Of a DNA stretch of 64,000 nucleotides, positions 26,818-36,218 are shown one piece after another. Numbering within the stretch: position 1 is the first letter of the stretch; the number at the start of each line of letters is the position of its first letter. This DNA is from Lacibacter luteus (GTDB lineage: Bacteria > Bacteroidota > Bacteroidia > Chitinophagales > Chitinophagaceae): the NCBI RefSeq assembly GCF_004118265.1, contig NZ_SDHW01000010.1:1-64000 (forward strand). The letters are read 5' to 3'. The notes beneath the pieces are model-generated. The model did not search any database. It was not told the origin of the DNA and saw nothing but the letters and a program-made list of their open reading frames with translations. The position numbers were made by a program, and so were the translations under genes.

Positions 26818-27213
26818 TTGAAACCACTGTTTATTCCTCTTCTTATTTCGTTTTTATTTCTTGGGCTGACTTCGAGAAGCCAGTCGGTTACTGAGAAAGA
26901 TTTCCGATTGATGATAGATGGAAAAATTTATTCCGACACGGTTAATTTAATTACTGTTTCTGATCTGTTGAAAATGAAAACAGTGACGGTAAATTTCACT
27001 TGGATCAATGTAAAAAGCCTTGTCATTTATTATCAGCCTGCATTTTGCGAGGCATCAATTCAAAGATGTACTACCAACATTCTTTGTAATGATGCAAAAG
27101 ACCTTACAAAAAAAATGAAGCCAGGCGACATCGTTGGTATTTCTGCTGATGAAGCCGTAAACAGGCAAGGAGTAAAAGTTTATATAAAAGAAGTCTTCTT
27201 TCGAATAAAATAA
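26818..27213 (+). CDS. Hypothetical small secreted protein, TTG start
   Basis: A 131-aa frame from a TTG codon gives a good signal peptide (MKPLFIPLLISFLFLGLTSRSQ); no ATG is available before it. The mature part, about 110 aa, has two Cys and motifs such as VTVNFTWINVKSLVIYYQP. I recognise no family. It lies 104 nt after sucD, beyond the sucD terminator, and 47 nt before the pentapeptide-repeat gene. Confidence is moderate because the start codon is non-ATG. Confidence 0.6.
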   Translation: MKPLFIPLLISFLFLGLTSRSQSVTEKDFRLMIDGKIYSDTVNLITVSDLLKMKTVTVNFTWINVKSLVIYYQPAFCEASIQRCTTNILCNDAKDLTKKMKPGDIVGISADEAVNRQGVKVYIKEVFFRIK

Positions 27214-27260
27214 CTTTACCACTATTTTCAGCCTTTCATTAATTCCTTTACATTAGTTCT

Positions 27261-27833
27261 ATGCAACGAGTTTACGAAGAAGACAAGCAGTTTGAAGGCA
27301 TTGATTATTCCGGCAAAAACTTACCGGTTGGCGATTATGAAAACTGCAAATTCATTAACTGCAATTTTGCAGAAACCAATCTTTCAAAAATAACCTTTAT
27401 CGATTGTGTGTTCGATAACTGCAACCTCAGTGCTGCTTCAATCAACAGCACTTCGTTCCAGGAAATTATTTTCTCCAATTGCAAATTGATGGGCTTACGT
27501 TTTGAAGATTGTAATCAGTTTTTATTTACTGCCGGCTTTACAAGTTGCCAGCTTAGTCATTCAACATTTTATAAACTGAAACTGAAAAACACCCGCTTTA
27601 CAAAATGTACTATGCAGCAGATTGATTTTACAGAAGCTGATCTGCATAGTGCAGTGTTCGACGATTGCGATTTACTGCATACAACTTTTGATAACACTGT
27701 TTTAGAGAAAGCCGATTTCAGAACGGCAATCAATTTTTCCATTGACGCCGAACGAAACAAACTAAAGAAGGCGAAATTTACAACAGCCGGACTGTCCGGC
27801 TTGCTGGATAAATACGATCTGCAAATTGATTAA
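27261..27833 (+). CDS. Pentapeptide-repeat protein
   Basis: The 190-aa protein has the five-residue periodicity of this family over most of its length, for example NCKFINCNFAETNLSKITF, DNCNLSAASINS, FTEADLHSAVFDDCDLLHTT and LEKADFRTAINFS. The central position of the pentapeptides is Leu or Phe and many are preceded by Cys. This predicts a right-handed quadrilateral beta-helix. Cytoplasmic, with no signal peptide. Some relatives protect DNA gyrase, but nothing here shows that role. It is followed after 9 nt by a methyltransferase gene, so probably an operon. Confidence 0.85.
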   Translation: MQRVYEEDKQFEGIDYSGKNLPVGDYENCKFINCNFAETNLSKITFIDCVFDNCNLSAASINSTSFQEIIFSNCKLMGLRFEDCNQFLFTAGFTSCQLSHSTFYKLKLKNTRFTKCTMQQIDFTEADLHSAVFDDCDLLHTTFDNTVLEKADFRTAINFSIDAERNKLKKAKFTTAGLSGLLDKYDLQID

Positions 27834-27842
27834 GCTTTGCAT

Positions 27843-28472
27843 ATGAAAAGTGTACAACAAGCCTACAACAACTGGGCACAGCAATACGATACCAACGCTA
27901 ATAAAACCCGTGATCTTGAAGCAAGATCGCTACGGGAAACATTAACACCACTATCGTTTACGCATTGTTTGGAAATTGGTTGTGGCACAGGGAAAAATAC
28001 AGTTTGGTTGAGAGACAAAGCTGCGTCGGTTACAGCAGTTGATCTGAGTGAAGAAATGCTTAGCAAAGCAAAAGAAAAAATTACTGCAACACATGTACAG
28101 TTTGTACAGGCCGATATTACACAGCCCTGGAGTTTTGCAACAAAGCAGTTCGATCTTGTTGGTTTCAGTCTTGTGCTTGAACATATTGAGCAGCTATCGC
28201 CGGTACTTAAAAAAGCAGCAGACGCATTAACAACCGGCGGTCATCTCTACATCAGCGAATTGCATCCCTTTAAACAATACAGTGGCAGTAAGGCAAGATT
28301 TGAAACGGAAGCAGGTACACAGGTTGTTACCTGTTTTAATCATCATGTAAGCGATTTTCTTGATGCTGCAAAAGAAAACGGATTACAACTGCTTACACTC
28401 AATGAATATTTTGATGAGGATAACCGAACGAATATTCCCCGGTTGCTGACGTTACTCTTTCAGAAAAAATAA
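27843..28472 (+). CDS. Class I SAM-dependent methyltransferase
   Basis: The 209-aa protein starts at MKSVQQAYNNWAQQYDTN; a TTG two codons upstream is possible. SAM-binding motifs are CLEIGCGTGKNTVWL (motif I), VTAVDLSEEMLSKAKEK (motif II) and ITQPWSFATKQFDLVGFSLV. The YDTNANKTRDLE opening is common to UbiE/Methyltransf_11-type enzymes. The substrate is unknown. It shares an operon with the pentapeptide-repeat gene and ends at a terminator. Confidence 0.88.
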   Translation: MKSVQQAYNNWAQQYDTNANKTRDLEARSLRETLTPLSFTHCLEIGCGTGKNTVWLRDKAASVTAVDLSEEMLSKAKEKITATHVQFVQADITQPWSFATKQFDLVGFSLVLEHIEQLSPVLKKAADALTTGGHLYISELHPFKQYSGSKARFETEAGTQVVTCFNHHVSDFLDAAKENGLQLLTLNEYFDEDNRTNIPRLLTLLFQKK

Positions 28473-28474
28473 CT

Positions 28475-28498
28475 AAGCCCCCGTTACCGGGGGCTTTT
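28475..28498. terminator. Terminator between convergent genes
   Basis: AAGCCCCCG-TTAC-CGGGGGCTTTT follows the methyltransferase stop. The minus strand gives CTTAG then TTATTTTTT further on, so it may also serve the convergent DUF4476 gene. Confidence 0.8.
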
Positions 28499-28526
28499 AC
28501 AATAGATGCCTTTACTAAATGCTGCA

Positions 28527-29285
28527 TTAATCTCTGTACGAAGAAATATATCGTGTAAGTTCAGTTTTACTTGTACCGTACGAAAACGCATCGTTTACAA
28601 TAAAGTAATTGTTTCTGTCGGTTGTGTAACGGTAAGCATACTTCGCAAGCTCAAGTTTGTTTTGTTCAAAACTCATCAGCTGTACAAGTTCCTTTACCTG
28701 TTGTGCACTTACTGCATTGTTAGGCAAAACCGAACGGAGTAATTCCATTTTATTATCATCGAAATTGCTACGTTCAACCGATTGTTTTAACTGCTGAAAT
28801 TTTTGATAATCCATCGGCTGGTAACGGTTGTTTCTGTCGTTGCCCCAGCCATCGTTGTTACGATCGTTACCCCAGCCGCCGTTGTTGCGGTCGTCACGGT
28901 TGTTCCAATCATCATTACGGTTATCGATTGCCTGTTCATCAACAAACACTTTACCAAAACGGTTTACAACAATATCGGTATGCATACCTCTGCGGATGTT
29001 TACGTTAGTGTTGTAAATAAGTTCATCACGGTTGTTGCCGAAAATACCTCTCCGTTTATTGTTGTTGTTATTGTTATTAACCGCATAGATCTGCACACGG
29101 TGATAACCTGGGTTTAAATTGCTGATCTGAAATTCACGGTTTCCAACCTGCACCTGTCTGCCATCAACCATTACACGAACAGGGTTAACAGACATGCTGG
29201 TAATACTCAACCGGCCATCGTCCCAACCTGCAAAACCTGCAGTTGCCATTAAGAGAAAAGCTACGAGTGTAAAAATTCTGTTCAT
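28527..29285 (-). CDS. DUF4476 domain secreted protein
   Basis: The 252-aa protein has a signal peptide (MNRIFTLVAFLLMATAGFAG). A PEGA-like beta segment follows (VRVMVDGRQVQVGNREFQIS, LNPGYHRVQIY), then an Asn/Asp/Arg/Trp-rich low-complexity linker (about 128-158). The C-terminal DUF4476 domain runs from about 160 to 252 (FQQLKQSVERSNFDDNKMEL, VKELVQLMSFEQNKLELAKY). Function unknown; probably periplasmic. The start has a good Shine-Dalgarno for this genome (GGAGG six nt before the ATG). It is divergent from the macroglobulin gene; the 233-bp gap holds REP-like hairpins. Confidence 0.82.
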   Translation of the reverse strand: MNRIFTLVAFLLMATAGFAGWDDGRLSITSMSVNPVRVMVDGRQVQVGNREFQISNLNPGYHRVQIYAVNNNNNNNKRRGIFGNNRDELIYNTNVNIRRGMHTDIVVNRFGKVFVDEQAIDNRNDDWNNRDDRNNGGWGNDRNNDGWGNDRNNRYQPMDYQKFQQLKQSVERSNFDDNKMELLRSVLPNNAVSAQQVKELVQLMSFEQNKLELAKYAYRYTTDRNNYFIVNDAFSYGTSKTELTRYISSYRD

Positions 29286-29363
29286 AAAAACCTCCTTTGT
29301 TTTTTAATTCAGACGCAACAAAAAAGCAGAAGGCAAAACAAAAGCTGATAAAGATTCGTTAAA

Positions 29364-29409
29364 GCAATTCAGGTGTCAGGACGTTGCAAACGTCAGACAC
29401 CGGAATTGC
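29364..29409. repeat. REP-like long hairpin, copy 1
   Basis: Nested arms pair as GCAATTC/GAATTGC (outer), GGTGTC/GACACC (middle) and GACGTT/AACGTC (inner), with small internal mismatches and a GCA-type loop. The centre is GACGTTGCAAACGTC. Confidence 0.7.
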
Positions 29410-29417
29410 GGACAATA

Positions 29418-29447
29418 AGTATCTTACGTCTGCGACGTCCTGATACT
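29418..29447. repeat. REP-like long hairpin, copy 2
   Basis: AGTATC/GATACT outer and ACGTC/GACGT inner arms around a TGC loop repeat the architecture of copy 1 (same loop word, same inner ACGTC word). The GCAATTC word recurs at 29454, so the pair is bracketed by GCAATTC direct repeats. Confidence 0.65.
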
Positions 29448-29518
29448 GTTTATGCAATTCCTTGTTTCTTTGCATCTCATCAGCACAGTATTTGATTATC
29501 TTACAAAAAACGATTTCT

Positions 29519-32500
29519 ATGTTGAAACGTATTTCGCTTGTTAACCTGTTTATCCTTTTATTCAGCATGAGTTTATTTGCACAAAACAAATTCAATTACA
29601 CAGCTGCCTGGAAAAAAGTTGATGACCTGATCTCCAAAAAAGGATTGACCGAATCGGCCCTGAAAGAAGTAAAGACCATTTACGATGCAGCTAAAAAAGA
29701 AAAGAACAACGGACAGTTGCTCAAAGCTGTATTGTTTCGCTTAAGTCTGCAACAGCAGAAAGAAGAAGATGCTGATGAAAAAGCTATTGCTGAAATGGAG
29801 AAAGAGATCAGCATTGCTGCTGAACCATTAAAATCTGTTTTAACCAATTACGCAGCAGAAGCATACTGGCAATTTTTTCAGAACAACCGCTGGAAGTTTT
29901 ACCAACGTACAAACACAGTTGGTTTTAATAAGGCTGATATTAATACATGGACCATTGATGATCTGCACAAAAAGATCAGCAGCCTGTTTCTTGCATCGCT
30001 GCAAAACAAAAAACTGTTGCAGCAAACCAAGCTCGATGCATTTGATGTAGTGATCAACAAAGGCAATGTGCGTCATCTTCGTCCAACATTGTACGATCTG
30101 CTGGCACACCGTGCCATTGATTATTTCAGCAACGATGAACGCAGCGTTACCAAACCCCAGGAAGTGTTTGAATTGAATATGGCTGCAGCTTACGACCCTG
30201 CTGCCGATTTTATTACAAGAAAATTCAACACTACTGATTCGTTATCGCTTACGCACAAAGCTTTGCTACTGTACAAAGAGTTAATTGCTTTTCACGTCAA
30301 CGATACAAAGCCGGATGCATTGATGGATGTTGACCTTTTACGTTTACAATTTGTGCATCGCTATGCAACCATGGAAAATAAAACAGAGTTGTACCGCATG
30401 GCGTTGAATCATTTGCTGCACCAATACAACTTTCAACCGGTTTCTTCGCAGGCTGCATACCTGCTTGCAAGAGATTATGTCGATTATGCTTCTACCTACG
30501 ATTTTAAAAAGCATAAAGTAAACGACGAACAGAACCCACGCTATTATTACCAGAAAGCAATGGAGTTGTGCAAACGTATTACTGCACAAACAACATTGAG
30601 CGAAGGAAGAGCGAATTGTGCAAATCTCATTAAAGAAATAGAAAGCAAACAACTGTCACTTACTTCAGAAAAAGTAAATCTGCCCGGCCGACCTTTCCGC
30701 TCCTTAGTGAACTATAAAAACGTTCCCAAAATCTTTTTACGCATTATTCCTGTCAGCAAAACTGATATGGAGAATATGGAACAGAATCGTTGGGAAGATG
30801 AATACTGGAAAAAATTGATTGCACTGAAAGCAGTTAATACAATTTCTTATTCCTTGTCCGCTACAGAAGATTACCAGCAACACAGCACAGAAATAAAAGT
30901 ACCTGCATTACCTGTTGGCACTTATCTCTTACTTGCAAGTGCAGATGAAAAATTCACGCTTACAAAAAATGCATTGGCTGTTCAGTTCTTTCATGTAAGT
31001 GCCATTGCATGGATGCACAGTAACAATAACTTTTTTGTATTGAACAGGGAAAGCGGTCAGCCATTGCAAAAAGCAGCAGTGACTGTTTGGGAACGTTATT
31101 ACGATTACAACCTGCGTAAGACTGTCAACAACAAAGTGGGCAATTACAACACCGATGTTAATGGCTGGTTTACTGTCGGCAGTAAAAGTGAAAACAGGCA
31201 TAGCCGCACATTAGAAATCAGCTATGAAAAAGATCATCTCTTTTTAGATGATGCTGCGTATGGCTATATTTACGAGGACAAGCCTTCAACTGTTGATGAA
31301 GCAAAAACAAGACGCACTTTCTTCTTTACCGATCGTTCGATTTATCGCCCCGGGCAAACAATCTATTTCAAAGGCATTGTTACTGCAACGGATGCAACAA
31401 CCCGTTTACCAAAAGTTGTGAGCAATCTTGGTACAACTATTTATCTCTACGATGCCAATTACCAGAAAGTAGATTCCATAAAACTGACAACAAACGAATT
31501 TGGTTCTTATGCAGGAAAGTTTGTGTTACCTGTTGGCCGCATCAACGGTCAATATTATTTACAGGAATCGGCCACCAGTGCCAGTGCTTATTTTTCTGTA
31601 GAAGAATACAAGCGGCCGAAGTTTTTTGTAGAGTATCAACCCGTCAAACAAAGTTTCCGTATTAACGATGCGATTACTGTTACTGGCGAAGCAAAAGCGT
31701 ATGCAGGTAATAATATTGATGGCGCAAAAGTTAAGTACCGTGTAGTGCGTCAACCTCGTTTGCTTTATCCCTGGCTTAGCTGGAAATGGGGCTGGCCGCA
31801 AATGAATGCACAGGAAATTGCGCATGGTGAAGCCACTACAAAAGCAGATGGCAGTTTTGAAATCAAGTTCAACGCTGTACCCGATAAACAGGTGCGTAAA
31901 GAATTGGACCCTGTGTTCGATTATAAAGTGATTGCTGATGTAACCGACTTAAATGGTGAAACACGAAGTGGCGAAACAGCCATCAGTGTTGGGTACAGTG
32001 CATTGCAATTAATGATCAGCTTGCCGAAAGGTGAATTGCAACAGGCTGCACAATTCAACAGCATCAACATCCGCACACAAAACCTGATGAATGAATTTGT
32101 GAAGAGTACGGTTACAGTAAGCATGTATAAATTAAAATCACCTGAGCGTCTTATCCGCAACCGTTATTGGGAAGCACCTGATCAGTTCATCATCAATGAG
32201 AAAGATTACTTCGCCGATTTTCCGAATGATGAATACAACAACGAAGCTGATAAAGAAAATTGGGAGAAGGGAGCAAAGTTGTTTGAACAGACTGATACAT
32301 CGAAAGCAAGTGGTGAGTGGTCAGTGGTGAGTGGTCAGTTGAAAGCCGGCTGGTACTTGATAGAAGCAATTACGAAAGACAAAGATGGCAAGGAAGTAAA
32401 GAATCAAACTTATGTGCAGTTATCGGATGCAACCAATAAACTGTCAACGCCTGAATATGTTTGGCAACTGCCTTCCACTGTAACAGGAGAGCCGGGCACT

Positions 32501-35500
32501 AATGCAACGCTTCAGTTTGGAACAAGTGCCGCCAATGTGTTTTTAATTCAGCTTGATCCGAACAGCTCAACAGGCAACATGCAGTTCTACCAACTGAATA
32601 ACGAACAGAAACAATTCATTGTTCCTGTTACTGAAAAGCAAAGAGGTGGTTTTGGTTATGCCTATGCGTTTGTAAAAAATAACCGCTTCTACAACTTTAC
32701 CCGTTATGTGCATGTTCCGTGGACAAACAAAGATCTGAACATCACGTATGAAACCTTCCGTGATAAAACATTACCAGGTAGTGAAGAACAATGGAAGATC
32801 AAGATCAGTGGCTACAAAGGCGATAAAGTAGCAGCAGAAATGCTGGCAAGTATGTACGATGCATCGCTTGATCAGTTCAGGATTCATCAATGGAATAAAC
32901 CGAATCTATTTCCGATAAATTATTTGCAGAGTAACTGGAGTGGTGCAGGGTTTGCAACAATTAATTCAAATGAGAAATCTTATGTTGTTGAAGACATTGT
33001 CGATTATGAAAAGCATTATGATTTATTTAAACAAATCGGCAACTACTTTGGCATGTTTGAAGGAGTAGCGTATAAGAGAACATCTCCTCGTATTCTTGCA
33101 GATCAACAAATGGCTCCTGCGACAGCACCCAAAGAGGCAATGGCTATGAAGCGTGAAGAAAATAATAATTGGGCTGGCAACATTGGTGCTGATTCCACTG
33201 CTAATTTTAAGGACGCAATCCTTCCGTCAAAAGAAAAACCTGCTGATGCATCTTCTTCCATCCGCACCAACTTTAACGAAACAGCTTTCTTCTTCCCCGA
33301 TCTGAAAACAGATGCTGAAGGTAACATCACGTTCAGCTTTACCGTGCCGGAAGCATTAACGAAATGGAAAGCACAGTTGCTGGCACATACAAAAGACCTG
33401 TCGATGGGCTTGAGTGAAACAAGTATTGTTACACAAAAAGACCTGATGGTGCAACCATTTGCTCCACGTTTCTTACGAGAAGGTGATCGGTTTGAATTTA
33501 CAGCCAAGATCAGCAACCTCACCGATAAAGAAATTACCGGAGTAAGCAACCTGCAATTACTCAACACAGCCACTATGCAACCTGTTGATGGCTGGTTCCA
33601 GAATACATTTCCTGTACAGCATTTCACTGTTGGGCCAAAACAAAGTACAGTGGTGAAGTTCCGCACCGAAGTGCCTTATAATTTCAACGATGCTTTAACG
33701 TACAGGATCATTGCAAAAGCTGATAACAAAACAGATGGTGAAGAAGCAACACTGCCTGTACTCACCAACCGCATGCTGGTAACAGAATCGTTACCGTTGT
33801 GGATGAATGGTGACGGCACAAAAACATTCAACTTCAGTAAACTGCTCAACTCTGAGAAATCAGAGAGTTTAACACATCATCGTTTTACCATTGAGTTTAC
33901 CAGCAATCCTGTTTGGTATGCAGTGCAGGCATTGCCTTACTTAATGGAATATCCTTACGAATGTGCAGAGCAAACATGGAACCGGTTTTATGCAAATGCA
34001 TTGGCATCGCACATCACACAAAAACTGCCACGCATACAGCAGGTGATGCAGCAATGGAAAATAAAAGACACGGCTGCATTAATGAGCAATCTGCAAAAGA
34101 ATGAAGAATTAAAATCGGCATTGCTGCAGGAAACACCTTGGGTGTTCCAGGCAAAAAATGAAGAGCAGCAAAAGAAAAACATTGCGTTGTTGTTCGATAT
34201 GATCCGCATGAGCAGTGAGTTAAGCAAAACCATTGCACAACTGCAACAGATGCAAACTGTGAACGGTGGTTTTATGTGGTTCAAAGGTGGACCCGATGAT
34301 CGTTACATTACACAATACATTGTAACAGGTATTGGTCATCTGCAAAAATTAAATGCCGTGCCAAAAGAACAACAGTCAGCGTTGAATGCAATGCTGGCAA
34401 AAGCCATTCCTTATCTCGATAAACGAGTGAAAGAAGATTACGATAACCTGCTGAAGTATAAAACACCGTTGAAGAATAACAATATCGGTTCTACGCAAAT
34501 ACAGTATCTCTATATGCGTAGCTTCTTCCCTGCTGTTGCACAAACAAAAGGAACAGAAACAGCGTTCAATTATTACAATACGCAGGCGAAACAGTTTTGG
34601 TTAAGTCAAAGCAAGTATATGCAGGGCATGATCGCATTGGCTATGCAGCGCAGTAAAGATGCAAAAACAGCAACTGCCATTGTGAATTCGTTAAAAGAAA
34701 ATGCACTCTTTAACGAAGAGATGGGTATGTACTTTAAAGATTTCACGTCAGGTTATTATTGGTACCAGGCACCAGTTGAAGCACAGGCCTTGATGATCGA
34801 AGTATTCAATGATGTAACGGCTGATAAAAAAGCAGTGAATGATCTGAAGACATGGTTGCTGAAACAAAAGCAAACACAAAACTGGAAAACAACGATTGCT
34901 ACTGCTGAAGCATGTTATGCATTGTTGTTGCAAGGCGGTGAATGGATCGCTACTGAACCTGTTGTGGAAATAAAAGCAGGCGATCAATTGTTCAGCACAT
35001 CAACTGAAAAAACAGAAGCAGGCACCGGTTATTTCAAACGCAGCATTGAGGGCAATTTTGTGAAACCAGCATTCGGCAACATCAATGTAAGTGTGAGCAA
35101 ATCGAATGGTCAACCAACATGGGGTGCAGCATACTGGCAGTACTTTGAAAACTTAGATAAGATCACATCGGCTGAAACACCATTGAAATTGCAGAAGAAA
35201 TATTTTGTAGAGCGCAACACCGCAAGCGGCCCGGTACTTACTCCTGTAAACGAAGGCGATGAATTGAAAGTGGGTGACAAAATAAAAGTGCGTATTGAAT
35301 TGCGTGTTGATCGTAACATGGAATATGTACACATGAAAGATATGCGTCCGAGTTGTATGGAACCGGTGAATGTCATCAGTCAATACAAATGGCAGGGCGG
35401 CTTAGGTTATTATGAAAGCACCAAAGATGCCAGCACCAGTTTCTTCTTCAGTTGGCTTAACAAAGGCACTTATGTTTTTGAGTACCCGATGTTCATTACC

Positions 35501-35602
35501 CATGCAGGTAATTACAGCAGCGGCATCACAACTATTCAGTGCATGTATGCGCCTGAATTTACAAGTCATAGTGAAGGGGTGAGAGTGAAAGTGAATGAGT
35601 GA
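29519..35602 (+). CDS. Alpha-2-macroglobulin family protein
   Basis: The 2,027-aa protein starts at MLKRISLVNLFILLFSMSLFAQ, a signal peptidase I-type signal; the frame open to 29462 adds nothing plausible. An MG2-like domain is seen at about 600-690 (FFFTDRSIYRPGQTIYFKGI), the A2M domain at about 1250-1330 (PDLKTDAEGNITFSFTVPEA), and the thioester motif YECAEQ with Cys1482 and Gln1485, so the covalent trap should be functional. A helical thioester-domain region follows. Bacterial members trap attacking proteases in the periplasm. Unlike E. coli YfhM, there is no lipobox Cys. The PBP1C gene that often accompanies such proteins is not adjacent. It contains a 14-bp tandem duplication at 32313. 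Confidence 0.92.
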   Translation: MLKRISLVNLFILLFSMSLFAQNKFNYTAAWKKVDDLISKKGLTESALKEVKTIYDAAKKEKNNGQLLKAVLFRLSLQQQKEEDADEKAIAEMEKEISIAAEPLKSVLTNYAAEAYWQFFQNNRWKFYQRTNTVGFNKADINTWTIDDLHKKISSLFLASLQNKKLLQQTKLDAFDVVINKGNVRHLRPTLYDLLAHRAIDYFSNDERSVTKPQEVFELNMAAAYDPAADFITRKFNTTDSLSLTHKALLLYKELIAFHVNDTKPDALMDVDLLRLQFVHRYATMENKTELYRMALNHLLHQYNFQPVSSQAAYLLARDYVDYASTYDFKKHKVNDEQNPRYYYQKAMELCKRITAQTTLSEGRANCANLIKEIESKQLSLTSEKVNLPGRPFRSLVNYKNVPKIFLRIIPVSKTDMENMEQNRWEDEYWKKLIALKAVNTISYSLSATEDYQQHSTEIKVPALPVGTYLLLASADEKFTLTKNALAVQFFHVSAIAWMHSNNNFFVLNRESGQPLQKAAVTVWERYYDYNLRKTVNNKVGNYNTDVNGWFTVGSKSENRHSRTLEISYEKDHLFLDDAAYGYIYEDKPSTVDEAKTRRTFFFTDRSIYRPGQTIYFKGIVTATDATTRLPKVVSNLGTTIYLYDANYQKVDSIKLTTNEFGSYAGKFVLPVGRINGQYYLQESATSASAYFSVEEYKRPKFFVEYQPVKQSFRINDAITVTGEAKAYAGNNIDGAKVKYRVVRQPRLLYPWLSWKWGWPQMNAQEIAHGEATTKADGSFEIKFNAVPDKQVRKELDPVFDYKVIADVTDLNGETRSGETAISVGYSALQLMISLPKGELQQAAQFNSINIRTQNLMNEFVKSTVTVSMYKLKSPERLIRNRYWEAPDQFIINEKDYFADFPNDEYNNEADKENWEKGAKLFEQTDTSKASGEWSVVSGQLKAGWYLIEAITKDKDGKEVKNQTYVQLSDATNKLSTPEYVWQLPSTVTGEPGTNATLQFGTSAANVFLIQLDPNSSTGNMQFYQLNNEQKQFIVPVTEKQRGGFGYAYAFVKNNRFYNFTRYVHVPWTNKDLNITYETFRDKTLPGSEEQWKIKISGYKGDKVAAEMLASMYDASLDQFRIHQWNKPNLFPINYLQSNWSGAGFATINSNEKSYVVEDIVDYEKHYDLFKQIGNYFGMFEGVAYKRTSPRILADQQMAPATAPKEAMAMKREENNNWAGNIGADSTANFKDAILPSKEKPADASSSIRTNFNETAFFFPDLKTDAEGNITFSFTVPEALTKWKAQLLAHTKDLSMGLSETSIVTQKDLMVQPFAPRFLREGDRFEFTAKISNLTDKEITGVSNLQLLNTATMQPVDGWFQNTFPVQHFTVGPKQSTVVKFRTEVPYNFNDALTYRIIAKADNKTDGEEATLPVLTNRMLVTESLPLWMNGDGTKTFNFSKLLNSEKSESLTHHRFTIEFTSNPVWYAVQALPYLMEYPYECAEQTWNRFYANALASHITQKLPRIQQVMQQWKIKDTAALMSNLQKNEELKSALLQETPWVFQAKNEEQQKKNIALLFDMIRMSSELSKTIAQLQQMQTVNGGFMWFKGGPDDRYITQYIVTGIGHLQKLNAVPKEQQSALNAMLAKAIPYLDKRVKEDYDNLLKYKTPLKNNNIGSTQIQYLYMRSFFPAVAQTKGTETAFNYYNTQAKQFWLSQSKYMQGMIALAMQRSKDAKTATAIVNSLKENALFNEEMGMYFKDFTSGYYWYQAPVEAQALMIEVFNDVTADKKAVNDLKTWLLKQKQTQNWKTTIATAEACYALLLQGGEWIATEPVVEIKAGDQLFSTSTEKTEAGTGYFKRSIEGNFVKPAFGNINVSVSKSNGQPTWGAAYWQYFENLDKITSAETPLKLQKKYFVERNTASGPVLTPVNEGDELKVGDKIKVRIELRVDRNMEYVHMKDMRPSCMEPVNVISQYKWQGGLGYYESTKDASTSFFFSWLNKGTYVFEYPMFITHAGNYSSGITTIQCMYAPEFTSHSEGVRVKVNE
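32313..32340. repeat. 14-bp tandem duplication inside the macroglobulin gene
   Basis: GTGAGTGGTCAGTG is followed directly by GTGAGTGGTCAGTT (13 of 14 identical). It encodes GEWSVVSGQL in the frame used, so the two copies are read in different frames. The reading frame is intact across it. Confidence 0.7.
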
Positions 35603-35620
35603 TGAATGATGAGTATAAAA

Positions 35621-35645
35621 AGAGGCAGCTTTCGCTGCCTCTTTG
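35621..35645. terminator. Bidirectional terminator
   Basis: AGAGGCAGC-TTTC-GCTGCCTCT is followed by TTGCTTTG on the plus strand and by TTTTTAT on the minus strand, between the convergent macroglobulin and DUF6952 genes. Confidence 0.85.
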
Positions 35646-35664
35646 CTTTGGTTAAAGTTGGAAC

Positions 35665-35913
35665 CTATTTATCAATTGATCCCAATACTTTTTTCATAAA
35701 TGCATTGGCTGCATCTTTTTCGGCCATACCATCGGCAATCATCCGGTGAACTTCCAGAGCACCGCACATGTTCGAAATCAATTCGCCAATCACATCTACC
35801 TCTTCGGGTTTTAATGAAGATGCTTCTGATGTATTTTCCAATACACGGATAGCCGTTTCAATTTCTTCAACCGAGCAGGTCTGTTGTATTTTTCTAATTA
35901 CCGGTAATTTCAT
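35665..35913 (-). CDS. DUF6952 family small protein
   Basis: The 82-aa protein MKLPVIRKIQQTCSVEEIET... with EEVDVIGELISNMCGALEVH and MAEKDAANAFMKKVLGSID matches the small Bacteroidota family DUF6952, from memory of its conserved VIGELISNM core. It has no signal peptide and no known function. Its start overlaps the thioredoxin gene by 20 nt in another frame, so translation is probably coupled. It is the third gene of a peroxiredoxin-thioredoxin operon, suggesting a role linked to peroxide defence. Confidence 0.78.
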   Translation of the reverse strand: MKLPVIRKIQQTCSVEEIETAIRVLENTSEASSLKPEEVDVIGELISNMCGALEVHRMIADGMAEKDAANAFMKKVLGSIDK

Positions 35914-36208
35914 TGATCAACGATTTAACGGGTTCTTCTTTATTAGTCTGTATCTGGCTGATCAGTTGTCCGCCTTTGAAACCTGCAAACGTAGGCAGGT
36001 TGTTTACGCTTGCCAGCTTGCGTGATCCTGGAAATTTCTCTGCATCAGCAATAATAAACGCAACTGTTTCCTGTTCGCCCGCCAAACGTTTAAACTTCGG
36101 TTTCATTAAACGACAGTTACCACACCAGCCTGCAGAATACATCACCATTGCATCGGGATGATCTGCAATCAACTGCTCAAGATTATCTTCTGTTAATTCA
36201 ATAAACAT
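35894..36208 (-). CDS. Thioredoxin-family protein
   Basis: The 104-aa protein starts at MFIELTEDNLEQLIADHPDA; the frame open to 36247 overlaps the peroxiredoxin and is unlikely. The redox motif WCGNC (Cys29/Cys32) replaces the usual WCGPC; the Asn at the second position is uncommon but fits this thioredoxin subgroup. The cis-Pro is in VNNLPTFAGFKGG. Cytoplasmic, with no signal peptide. It lies between peroxiredoxin and DUF6952 genes (10-nt gap and 20-nt overlap), so the likely role is recycling the peroxiredoxin. Confidence 0.9.
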   Translation of the reverse strand: MFIELTEDNLEQLIADHPDAMVMYSAGWCGNCRLMKPKFKRLAGEQETVAFIIADAEKFPGSRKLASVNNLPTFAGFKGGQLISQIQTNKEEPVKSLINEITGN

Positions 36209-36218
36209 CTTTGTTTCA

